This document shows, piece after piece, positions 1 to 5,569 of a stretch of 5,569 bases of DNA. Below the pieces are notes generated by a model that saw nothing but the letters and a program-made list of their open reading frames with translations, was not told where the DNA came from and did not search any database. Positions within the stretch are counted from its first letter, which is position 1. Every line of letters starts with the position of its first letter. This stretch comes from Dehalococcoidia bacterium (GTDB taxonomy: Bacteria > Chloroflexota > Dehalococcoidia > GIF9 > AB-539-J10), in assembly GCA_023128875.1 (NCBI GenBank), contig JAGMDB010000018.1:1-5569 (forward strand). The letters run 5' to 3'. The position numbers were made by a program, and so were the translations under genes.

Positions 1-354
1 ATGATGAGAAAGGCTATTTCTCCCAAAGCTGTGATCCCAGTCAAATATAACCAAAAACCTCTCTCAGAGGAGATAATCCGAGACATAATCTCCTTTCTCT
101 TTATTTACCTCCTTGTGGCGGCTGGGGCTTCTATAGTGCTTGGTTTCTTAGGGCTTGATTTGGAAACATCGTTCTCAGCAGTAGCTGCTACTCTAGGGAA
201 TGTAGGGCCTGGGCTGGGTGGAGTTGGCCCTGGTTTGAATTACGCCTGGCTTCCCGCAGCAGGGAAGGGCCTTTTGATTGTCTGTATGTGGTTAGGAAGG
301 TTGGAGTTATTCACGGTTTTAATGATATTTTGGCCTCGCTTCTGGAGAGGGTAA
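1..354 (+). CDS. trkH: TrkH-family potassium transporter, C-terminal fragment
   Basis: This is the last 117 residues of a membrane subunit of a Trk/Ktr-type K+ uptake system; the gene almost certainly begins before the window, since family members run to roughly 450-500 residues and the two ATG codons at the edge are internal. Visible, numbering from the window start: a hydrophobic helix at about 28-50, a pore loop at 56-72 with the filter motif TLGNVGPGLG (64-73), matching the fourth selectivity-filter repeat of the superfamily, then a last transmembrane helix at about 86-111 containing the conserved LGRLELF (98-104). The protein would sit in the cytoplasmic membrane and conduct K+, normally with a cytosolic TrkA/KtrA nucleotide-binding partner, which is not in this window. 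The fragment ends at a TAA codon shortly after the last helix, as is usual. The choice between TrkH and KtrB cannot be settled from the C-terminus; TrkH fits better by motif. Confidence 0.9.
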   Translation: MMRKAISPKAVIPVKYNQKPLSEEIIRDIISFLFIYLLVAAGASIVLGFLGLDLETSFSAVAATLGNVGPGLGGVGPGLNYAWLPAAGKGLLIVCMWLGRLELFTVLMIFWPRFWRG

Positions 355-361
355 TTTCCAG

Positions 362-390
362 TGGAAAGGCGGGAATAACCAAGTTATACT
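362..390 (+). promoter_or_regulatory. Possible sigma-70-type promoter for pheA
   Basis: TGGAAA at 362-367 (four of six matches to TTGACA) and TATACT at 385-390 (five of six to TATAAT) are separated by exactly 17 bases. Only eight bases separate the -10 box from the pheA ATG, so the start of transcription would fall at or just before the start codon and the mRNA would be leaderless or nearly so. The boxes lie in the 44-base gap after trkH, and no terminator is visible between the two genes, so read-through from trkH is also possible. This is pattern matching on a short stretch, hence moderate confidence. Confidence 0.4.
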
Positions 391-398
391 TTAGGTAA

Positions 399-1217
399 AT
401 GATAAACGTCGCTTTTCAGGGAGAAAGAGGTGCTTTTAGTGAAGATGCTATCATAAAGCTTTTTAGAGAAAGCATTGGCTTTTTGCCTTGTATTCACCTT
501 CGGGATGTTTTTCAAGCTGTGTCAGAGGGTAACGCCAGTTTTGGTGTAGCTCCTATAGAAAACTCTCAAGCTGGCAGTATCAATGAGACGTATGATTTGC
601 TGTTAGCATATCCCCTTAATATATTTGCTGAAGTCATTCTCAGGATAAGCCATTGTCTAATGGCTCTGCCTGGGGAGAAATTAGCTGACATAAAGACGGT
701 TTATTCCCACCCTCAAGCTTTGGCTCAATGCGAGGAATTCTTAACCAAATTGAAGGTCAAGATTGTGCCTAGCTATAATACTGCAGGCAGCGCCAAAATG
801 ATAAAAGAAAATCAATGCAGAGGATTTGCTGCGATAGCTAGTCAGAAGGCTGCTGATATCTATGGCTTAGAGATCGTCATGCCAAAAATTGAAACTAACA
901 TCAATAATTATACCAGGTTCATTGCTATCTCTAAGGAAAAAGCTAAGCCACATGAGAAGAGCAAGACCTCTCTAATCTTTTCCGTTAAGCATGCACCTGG
1001 TGCTTTGCATAAGGCCTTAGGCATTTTTGCTACTAGAGATATAAACCTGACAAAATTAGAGTCCAGACCAAGCAGGAGTAAACCTTGGGAGTATGTTTTC
1101 TACGTTGACTTTGAGGGTCACTTGGGTGGTGAGATTTACCAGGAAGCTATAAAGGAGCTGCAAAGGGAAGCCACTTTTGTTAAAATACTGGGCTCTTATC
1201 CTCAAGCTAAGCAATAA
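399..1217 (+). CDS. pheA: Prephenate dehydratase (monofunctional, with ACT domain)
   Basis: This cytosolic enzyme converts prephenate to phenylpyruvate, the committed step to phenylalanine. At 272 residues it has the usual monofunctional length and no fused chorismate mutase. The catalytic part (1-180) shows GERGAFSE (8-15), ENSQAGSI (54-61), YSHPQALAQC (102-111) and NNYTRF (169-174), in which the TRF threonine (172) is the known catalytic residue. The C-terminal ACT domain (about 191-265) has GALH (201-204) and ESRP (221-224), the phenylalanine-binding motifs, so feedback inhibition by phenylalanine is expected. The ATG is fixed by an in-frame TAA directly before it and by the N-terminus MINVAFQGERGAFSE, which aligns with the family. 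No good Shine-Dalgarno is seen, only AGG three bases upstream. No other aromatic-pathway gene lies in the window. The stop codon abuts that of the convergent HIT gene. Confidence 0.97.
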   Translation: MINVAFQGERGAFSEDAIIKLFRESIGFLPCIHLRDVFQAVSEGNASFGVAPIENSQAGSINETYDLLLAYPLNIFAEVILRISHCLMALPGEKLADIKTVYSHPQALAQCEEFLTKLKVKIVPSYNTAGSAKMIKENQCRGFAAIASQKAADIYGLEIVMPKIETNINNYTRFIAISKEKAKPHEKSKTSLIFSVKHAPGALHKALGIFATRDINLTKLESRPSRSKPWEYVFYVDFEGHLGGEIYQEAIKELQREATFVKILGSYPQAKQ

Positions 1218-1241
1218 CTAAGTTAGCCTCGCTTTTAGCTT
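1204..1241. other. Weak inverted repeat across the convergent gene ends
   Basis: AAGCTAAGC at 1204-1212 can pair with 1231-1241 as nine base pairs with a two-base TT bulge, leaving an 18-base loop. It spans the adjoining stop codons of pheA and the HIT gene, so each transcript could form a hairpin at its end. It is AT-rich and has no T-run after it on either strand, so it is not a canonical intrinsic terminator. The arms are also coding sequence for both proteins, and the repeat may be chance. Confidence 0.2.
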
Positions 1242-1694
1242 CTCATATGTTGCAGCAAGAGCCTCCGATATTACTCTGGTATTAGACAGTACAGGCATAA
1301 AATTAACGTCACCTTGCCATCGAGGCACGATATGAGTATGAATGTGACATTCTATCCCGGCTCCAGCAATTTTACCTATATTTAAGCCAATATTGAAGCC
1401 TGCAGGTTTCAGCGCTTCCGTCAAAAGTTTTACAGCTTTTTTAACGATATCAAGGTGTTCTTTCCCTTCATCGTCCGTTAACTCTTGCAGATTTGCTATA
1501 TGGCGATAGGGCGCTACCATTAAGTGTCCAGGGGTATAGGGAAAAGCATTCAAGATTATGAAGTTGTTTTGGCCACGGTAGAGGATAAAATTTGCCTCAT
1601 CGTTATCTTCCTTAGGTTTTTGGCAAAGGATGCAACCACTTTCCTTTGGCCTTTCTATGTATTCTATTCTCCATGGTGCCCAAATTTGTTCCAT
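1218..1694 (-). CDS. HIT-family protein, Ap4A phosphorylase/hydrolase-like
   Basis: This 158-residue protein belongs to the histidine-triad superfamily, which hydrolyses or transfers nucleoside phosphates through a covalent nucleotidyl-histidine intermediate. The triad HIHTHIV is at residues 117-123, and by family analogy the middle histidine (H119) is the nucleophile. It sits in GAGIECHIHTHIVPRW followed by GDVNFMPVL, a pattern shared with Ap4A phosphorylase-like bacterial HIT proteins. Other family marks are the N-terminus MEQIWAPWRIEYI, a probable zinc pair C21/C24 in CILC, and NAFPYTPGHLMVAPYRH (49-65). The exact substrate cannot be read from sequence; diadenosine tetraphosphate or another dinucleotide is the best guess. 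The ATG at 1694 gives the family N-terminus and is preceded by AGG only three bases away. The gene lies 219 bases beyond rpoD on the same strand, with its own promoter-like -10 box, and converges with pheA with no gap. Confidence 0.93.
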   Translation of the reverse strand: MEQIWAPWRIEYIERPKESGCILCQKPKEDNDEANFILYRGQNNFIILNAFPYTPGHLMVAPYRHIANLQELTDDEGKEHLDIVKKAVKLLTEALKPAGFNIGLNIGKIAGAGIECHIHTHIVPRWQGDVNFMPVLSNTRVISEALAATYEKLKARLT

Positions 1695-1708
1695 CGGCCT
1701 AGTTTGAT

Positions 1709-1735
1709 ATTATACTGTCGCTGAGTTAACTGCAA
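1709..1735 (-). promoter_or_regulatory. Probable promoter of the HIT gene
   Basis: On the minus strand a perfect TATAAT lies at 1714-1709, fourteen bases before the HIT start codon. The best -35 candidate is TTGCAG at 1735-1730, only three of six matches and with a short 15-base spacer, so the -35 assignment is weak. Transcription starting about seven bases past the -10 would leave a leader of only seven or eight bases. The site suggests the HIT gene can be transcribed apart from the dgt-dnaG-rpoD operon. Confidence 0.45.
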
Positions 1736-1913
1736 TAGCTTATTGGTCAAATAGATTACCTGGTTTTAGGAAACTATTAAGCCTTAGGTTTACATCTCAG
1801 GATATCAATTAGCTCCGTAATCGATTTTATCAGGTACAGAGGCTAGCCAAATCAAGATGAAGCACCTTGTCCCAGAACGCAATAAGTATATTTGGGATAC
1901 TTGCCAAACCAAT
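1736..1913. other. Non-coding gap between rpoD and the HIT gene
   Basis: I see no gene, tRNA or riboswitch in this stretch. The only structures are a perfect 6-base-pair AT-rich inverted repeat (AAGTAT at 1884-1889, ATACTT at 1897-1902, 7-base loop) just past the rpoD stop, and an 8-base palindrome GGCTAGCC at 1841-1848. Neither is followed by a T-run on the minus strand, so the end of the rpoD transcript cannot be placed. Confidence 0.5.
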
Positions 1914-3374
1914 TTACTCCAGGTAATCCCTGAGTTTTCGACTCTTACTGGGGTGGCGTAGCTTGCGCAAGGCCTTCGCTTCGATTTGGCGGATCCTCTC
2001 TCGAGTCACATTGAATTCTTGCCCTACTTCCTCCAAGGTTCGAGTGTGTCTATCTTTAAGGCCGAATCTGAGTTGGAGCACCCTTTTCTCTCGTGGTGTG
2101 AGCTCATTAAGCACCCTATCTATTTGTTCCTTAAGTAGCTGTTGTGTAGCAACTTCGCTTGGCGCCGGGCTAGTGCGGTCCTCAACAAAGTCACCCAGAC
2201 GGCTATCATCTTCTTCACCGATGGGTGTTTCCAGTGATATTGGCTCGTGATGAAATAATTCCATAACCCCTTCTACTTTTTCTGGGGTCATATCTAATCG
2301 GTTGCCAATCTCTTCATGGCTGGGTTCATATCCGAGTTCTTGGGTTAGTTGTCGTTTCATTCGCAATAACTTGTTGATTGTTTCCACCATATGTACCGGG
2401 ATACGGATGGTGCGAGATTGATCAGCTATAGAGCGGGTAATGCCCTGCCTAATCCACCAAGTGGCGTAGGTACTAAACTTGTAACCCTTTCTATGTTGAA
2501 ATTTGTCTACCGCCCGCATAAGGCCAATGTTCCCCTCTTGTATAAGGTCAAGGAGGGACATGCCGTGTCCGATATATTTCTTGGCAATACTAACCACCAA
2601 GCGTAAGTTTGCCTCGGTGAGGTGTCTTTTTGCTTTTTTCGCCTCCTCTCTCACTTTTTTGAAGTGAGCTTCAAACTGGCTGCTATGAGAGCGCAGTTGG
2701 GAGAGGGATTCATTACTGGCTAGTAAAGCCTTTATTTCCAGCCATGAAGCTTTATCTCCAATGAGAGCCAACAATTGCGGTGGCAAAAGGCCACTGTTCA
2801 GGGAAAGCTCCACAATAGCTTTTTCTGAGGCGGCAGTTTCCTTGACAGCCCTTTGACCAACGGCTGTTATCAATGCTTGGCCTATCTCGTTATCGATGGC
2901 AGCGTGAAATTTAGCATCTGTGATTATCTCTACTGGATTGGAGGAATGGTCAATGTCTAAGTGCTCTTTGACAACTTCGGCAATGGGGTAAGCCTTGTAT
3001 AATCGTGAGATTAGATCGACTACTGTATCAATTGCTGAAGGAAATTTCCTATGTTTCTTTAAGTAGCCATCTTTAATTTTTTCCAGGTGACTTCCCTGCT
3101 CTATTTTGCGGGCTAAATTTCTCTCCTCGGCAGCCGTGAGAAGTGGGACCTTACCGATTTCATGGAGGTACATGCGGGCCAAATCGTCAGTTGTCTCATA
3201 TTCCTCCTGCTCTACCTGCGTTTTGGCTTCTTCAGTGCCTGTTTCTTCCGCTGCCTCTTCGTCAGCCGCAACACCAGTATCTTCGGTTTCGCCCTCATCG
3301 GTAAGAGTTTCCTTTGGTGTTGGTTTCTCACCCTTATTCAGGTCAAGAATTCCGTGTTCAATAAAATCTGTCAT
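1914..3374 (-). CDS. rpoD: Primary (housekeeping) RNA polymerase sigma factor, sigma-70/RpoD
   Basis: This 486-residue protein directs RNA polymerase to most promoters. Region 1.2 is at about 62-95 ([18 protein letters not shown]). Region 2 spans about 244-320, with [12 protein letters not shown] and [17 protein letters not shown], followed by region 2.3/2.4 with [20 protein letters not shown] (298-317), which melts and reads the -10 element. Region 3 follows from 326, with the 3.2 finger near 389-405. Region 4 has [15 protein letters not shown] (425-439) and the -35-reading helix-turn-helix at about 446-475 ([20 protein letters not shown]). The N-terminus is unusual: residues 22-60 hold 17 acidic residues and one lysine, and no clear region 1.1 fold is visible. 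About 150 variable residues (96-243) separate regions 1.2 and 2. The ATG overlaps the dnaG stop as ATGA and has a good upstream GAGGA, so this start is well supported. It is the last gene of the dgt-dnaG-rpoD cluster. Confidence 0.98.
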   Translation of the reverse strand: MTDFIEHGILDLNKGEKPTPKETLTDEGETEDTGVAADEEAAEETGTEEAKTQVEQEEYETTDDLARMYLHEIGKVPLLTAAEERNLARKIEQGSHLEKIKDGYLKKHRKFPSAIDTVVDLISRLYKAYPIAEVVKEHLDIDHSSNPVEIITDAKFHAAIDNEIGQALITAVGQRAVKETAASEKAIVELSLNSGLLPPQLLALIGDKASWLEIKALLASNESLSQLRSHSSQFEAHFKKVREEAKKAKRHLTEANLRLVVSIAKKYIGHGMSLLDLIQEGNIGLMRAVDKFQHRKGYKFSTYATWWIRQGITRSIADQSRTIRIPVHMVETINKLLRMKRQLTQELGYEPSHEEIGNRLDMTPEKVEGVMELFHHEPISLETPIGEEDDSRLGDFVEDRTSPAPSEVATQQLLKEQIDRVLNELTPREKRVLQLRFGLKDRHTRTLEEVGQEFNVTRERIRQIEAKALRKLRHPSKSRKLRDYLE

Positions 3375-5272
3375 CTGTCCTCTTGTCTTGCTAGTTTCTC
3401 TCGCTTAGTGAAAACCTCTTTGAGTTGCTCACTGGAACTTATTCCCTGTTCATCCAGTTTGGCTAATTCGGCATTCACGCCTTCTTTCTCTCTAGTAAGA
3501 TTAAACATTAGTTCTCTCTTCGCTTCCAGCCTCTTTGACAAGCTTTCTTGTAATCTAAGGATGCAGTCATTTAGAGCATGCTGTTCCATACCATTCTTAT
3601 CTAAGATTGGCTTATTTATTAAATAGTCTAAATTTTCTAGCAGATTGGCGTCAAGTTTCTCTCTAAGCTCGGAGATATTTTGGGCGCACTGCCACTTGGT
3701 GAAAATCTCACGGTTCTCTGTGCTTTCGAAATGGTCTACTGATAACCCTTGAGCTACCTGCTGAAGCTCTGGATATTGGAGTAGCAGTGCCAAACAATAT
3801 TCCTCAATAGGGCTGGATATGAGTTGATGAATGAAGCGAGATTGTTCTATCGCCCTAGTTGGCCGTGGCCTCCTTTGTTCAACTGGTGATTTTCTCAAAG
3901 CGGCTGTTATATCAGACCCCCTGACTTTTAATGTATCTGCTAGCTTTAGTACATAATGACCTTGCTGTACAGGGTCCTTTATCTCACGAATTAGCGGCAG
4001 GAGTTTTTGTACGGCTAAGGATTTATCTTTGGCTTTGTTGATATCAACCTTGCTTGTTACAGTTGCTAAAGCGAAATCAAGTACAGGTAGAGCTTGTTCC
4101 ACCAGATTTTGCCAAAGAGTAAGACCCTCCTTTATTACTTCATCTGGGTCCTTGCCTGGAGGGAGAAGGATAATTTTTATCTCGGCATCAAGGGTATTTT
4201 GATGTTTCACTAGCCCCGCCAGTGATGGGGGTGGTTCTCCCCCCTTATCCACAGAGTTAGCTAGTTCCTTTGACCATGAGAGCATTGATGTTGTCTTTTT
4301 ATCTAGGGAATGAGTCAATACTTCCACTCCTCGGAAGGCTGCTTCTTGTCCAGCAAGGTCAGCGTCAAGTGCTAGGGTTATGTTCTTGGTTAACCCTTTA
4401 AGGATACGAGGTTGTTTTTCAGTTATGGAGGTCCCCATTGAGGCAACCACATTTTGCCACCCATATTGATGGGCTGTGAGAACATCCATATAGCCCTCCA
4501 CGATTATTACTAGGTTTTCGTGCTTAATAGTACTTTTAGCCTTGTTAATTCCGTAAAGGCTGCTACTCTTGTCAAAAATTGGTGTTTGGGGTGAGTTAAC
4601 ATACTTAGGTAAGGATTCATCTAATGCTCTAGCTCCAAAACCAATAACCCGATTTTGTATGTCGCATATGGGAAATACCAGGCGGTTGCGAAACCTATCG
4701 TAACTCTTCCCTGCCTCTTTCTCTATTATCAGGCCAGCTTCAATTAGTTCCTGTTCCTCATATCCCTTAGTCATCATGAATTTTTTAAGGGCATCCCAAC
4801 TATTGTGACTGAAGCCCAATCGGAACCCCCTGATAGTTTCAGCAGTGATCTTTCTCTTATCAAGATAGTTTCTGGCTGCTTCCCCAGCCTGGGTATTTAG
4901 AAGCAAGTGGTGAAAATATTCAGCGGCTGCGTCATTGATTTGGGATAATGTCTCCTTCCTTTTATCTTCAACATCGCCTGATAGCCCAGGTGAGCTTAAA
5001 GTTACACCTGCTCTTTGAGCTAAGAGACGCAGAGCTTCACCAAAATCGACTCCCTCCTTTTTCATGACGAAGGAGAAAACGTCACCACCAGTGCCGCAAG
5101 CACCAAAGCAATGCCAAGTCTGTTGTTCGGGGAAGACGAAAAAGGAGGGGTGTTTCTCGCTGTGAAATGGACATAAGGCCTTGAAATTACGCCCGGCTTT
5201 CTGTACAGCAACATAAGCAGAGATTACCTCTACAATATCTATCCTCTGTTTTACTTCGCTGGTGATGCTCAT
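3371..5272 (-). CDS. dnaG: DNA primase DnaG
   Basis: This 633-residue enzyme synthesises the RNA primers for lagging-strand replication, working with the DnaB helicase. An N-terminal zinc-binding domain has C34-P-F-H37 and C55-F-G-A-C59; the last pair is CX3C, where many primases have CX2C. The catalytic core follows, with [12 protein letters not shown] (191-202) and GFGAR (211-215). The TOPRIM domain begins near 254: EGYMDV (259-264, E259), LDADLAG (302-308, D303 and D305) and LPPGKDPDE (370-378) supply the metal-binding acids. The stretch between the last two motifs (about 309-369) looks longer than usual. A helical DnaB-binding domain runs from about 485, with [14 protein letters not shown], and ends in a charged, probably coiled-coil segment (about 570-633). 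The ATG fits the family N-terminus ([12 protein letters not shown]). It lies 11 bases after the dgt stop with no clear Shine-Dalgarno, suggesting translational coupling. Confidence 0.98.
   Translation of the reverse strand: MSITSEVKQRIDIVEVISAYVAVQKAGRNFKALCPFHSEKHPSFFVFPEQQTWHCFGACGTGGDVFSFVMKKEGVDFGEALRLLAQRAGVTLSSPGLSGDVEDKRKETLSQINDAAAEYFHHLLLNTQAGEAARNYLDKRKITAETIRGFRLGFSHNSWDALKKFMMTKGYEEQELIEAGLIIEKEAGKSYDRFRNRLVFPICDIQNRVIGFGARALDESLPKYVNSPQTPIFDKSSSLYGINKAKSTIKHENLVIIVEGYMDVLTAHQYGWQNVVASMGTSITEKQPRILKGLTKNITLALDADLAGQEAAFRGVEVLTHSLDKKTTSMLSWSKELANSVDKGGEPPPSLAGLVKHQNTLDAEIKIILLPPGKDPDEVIKEGLTLWQNLVEQALPVLDFALATVTSKVDINKAKDKSLAVQKLLPLIREIKDPVQQGHYVLKLADTLKVRGSDITAALRKSPVEQRRPRPTRAIEQSRFIHQLISSPIEEYCLALLLQYPELQQVAQGLSVDHFESTENREIFTKWQCAQNISELREKLDANLLENLDYLINKPILDKNGMEQHALNDCILRLQESLSKRLEAKRELMFNLTREKEGVNAELAKLDEQGISSSEQLKEVFTKREKLARQEDR
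3378..3382 (-). promoter_or_regulatory. Ribosome binding site of rpoD inside the end of dnaG
   Basis: GAGGA on the minus strand lies three bases before the rpoD ATG, within the last codons of dnaG. It is the only clear Shine-Dalgarno sequence ahead of any complete gene in the window, and it supports the ATGA overlap as the true rpoD start, with translation likely coupled to dnaG. Confidence 0.7.
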
Positions 5273-5283
5273 TAACTTAAATT

Positions 5284-5569
5284 CTAAGTGGATACTCCTA
5301 ATTTTTTAGGGTTTGGGGATTCGTATTTAATATTTCTAGGAGATATTTCCTTGCCTAACCTTAGTGCATATTGGTCAGTCATTCCAGCAATATAATCAAC
5401 AACTTTGCGTTCCCTGACATCGTCCAGAGAGGCAAACTCTTGCGGCAAATTTTCTTCATGTTTTAGGAAATAGGAATATAAAAGATGTATTGTTTCTCTA
5501 GCGTTCTCTGCATCTTTGATAGCTAGGCTTGGCTTATATACCTCGCTAAATAGAAACTGGCGAAGGCAA
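5284..5569 (-). CDS. dgt: dGTPase-like HD-domain phosphohydrolase, C-terminal fragment
   Basis: The final 95 residues of a protein that begins beyond the right edge. On the minus strand the frame reads LRQFLFSEVYKPS near the edge, then KVVDYIAGMTDQYALRL, and ends at a TAG (5286-5284). The DYIAGMTDxYA motif and the preceding LRxFLF helix are characteristic of the C-terminal part of deoxyguanosinetriphosphate triphosphohydrolase-like proteins, which cleave dNTPs to deoxynucleosides and triphosphate. The HD metal-binding residues lie in the missing N-terminal part, so catalytic competence cannot be judged. The stop is 11 bases before the dnaG ATG, so the gene is the upstream member of the cluster seen here and may set the dNTP pool alongside primase. 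A pathway or substrate more exact than dNTP cannot be read from this fragment. Confidence 0.9.
   Translation of the reverse strand, partial: CLRQFLFSEVYKPSLAIKDAENARETIHLLYSYFLKHEENLPQEFASLDDVRERKVVDYIAGMTDQYALRLGKEISPRNIKYESPNPKKLGVST

Noticed and set aside
355..367. TTTCC-AGT-GGAAA right after the trkH stop, considered as a terminator.
   Set aside because: It has a five-pair stem with a three-base loop, no following T-run, and overlaps the possible pheA -35 box.
1524..1724. A 66-codon open frame on the plus strand over the start of the HIT gene.
   Set aside because: It is antisense to the conserved HIT N-terminus, and its product shows no motif.
1884..1902. An inverted repeat 12 bases past the rpoD stop, considered as a terminator.
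   Set aside because: The stem is six AT-rich pairs, and the minus-strand sequence after it (ATTGCGTTCT) has no T-run, so it does not qualify as an intrinsic terminator.
1736..1913. The rpoD-HIT gap, searched for a tRNA or small RNA.
   Set aside because: There is no T-arm consensus, no acceptor pairing and no GC-rich hairpin on either strand.
1963..2606. Two plus-strand open frames (1963-2250 and 2391-2606) inside rpoD.
   Set aside because: They are antisense to the most conserved sigma regions and have no recognisable product.
3162..3626. A 154-codon open frame on the plus strand, with a further 100-codon one at 3106-3408.
   Set aside because: Both lie antisense to rpoD and dnaG, whose protein families are unmistakable, and their translations are low-complexity Ser/Phe/Leu/Val-rich strings with no recognisable motif. 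They are shadows of the acidic repeat-like codons on the other strand.
4551..4573. TTGACA on the minus strand inside dnaG (4572-4567), considered as an internal promoter for rpoD.
   Set aside because: The sequence 17 bases further on is GGAATT, a poor -10, and the site is more than 1 kb from the rpoD start.
1..5569. The whole window as a candidate defence, mobile or otherwise undescribed system.
   Set aside because: Every gene belongs to a core housekeeping family, there are no repeats, integrase or transposase genes, and composition is uniform.

Overview
The window is a piece of ordinary bacterial chromosome. It carries four complete protein-coding genes and two genes cut by the window edges; the six all belong to recognisable housekeeping families. 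I saw no rRNA, tRNA, CRISPR array, transposase, phage gene or toxin-antitoxin pair, and I do not think an undescribed system lies here. The DNA is moderately AT-rich and evenly composed, with no island of foreign-looking sequence. The DnaG zinc motif (CFGAC rather than CFGC), the DnaG insertion between its two metal-binding TOPRIM motifs, and the RpoD architecture (acidic N-terminus, long variable segment between regions 1.2 and 2) suggest a member of the Chloroflexota, perhaps class Dehalococcoidia. That placement comes from memory of family sequences and is only moderately certain.

Left part, plus strand (1-1217): the C-terminal end of a TrkH-type potassium transporter, a 44-base gap holding a possible promoter, and a complete monofunctional prephenate dehydratase (pheA, phenylalanine biosynthesis). 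There is no functional link between the first two genes beyond adjacency.

Middle (1218-1913): a HIT-family nucleotide hydrolase/transferase gene on the minus strand. Its stop codon abuts the pheA stop codon with no base between them, so the two genes converge head-on. Upstream of it is a good TATAAT -10 box, then an apparently non-coding gap that separates it from rpoD.

Right part, minus strand (1914-5569): a tightly packed operon read right to left: the C-terminus of a dGTPase-like HD phosphohydrolase (dgt), then dnaG (primase) 11 bases later, then rpoD (primary sigma factor) overlapping dnaG by ATGA. It resembles the classical macromolecular-synthesis operon (rpsU-dnaG-rpoD in E. coli), with dgt next to dnaG here. 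It joins dNTP pool control, replication priming and general transcription initiation.

The points worth a second look are modest: promoter-like boxes that predict almost leaderless mRNAs for pheA and the HIT gene, the zero-spacing convergent junction, the variant DnaG zinc motif and insertion, and the unusual N-terminal third of RpoD.
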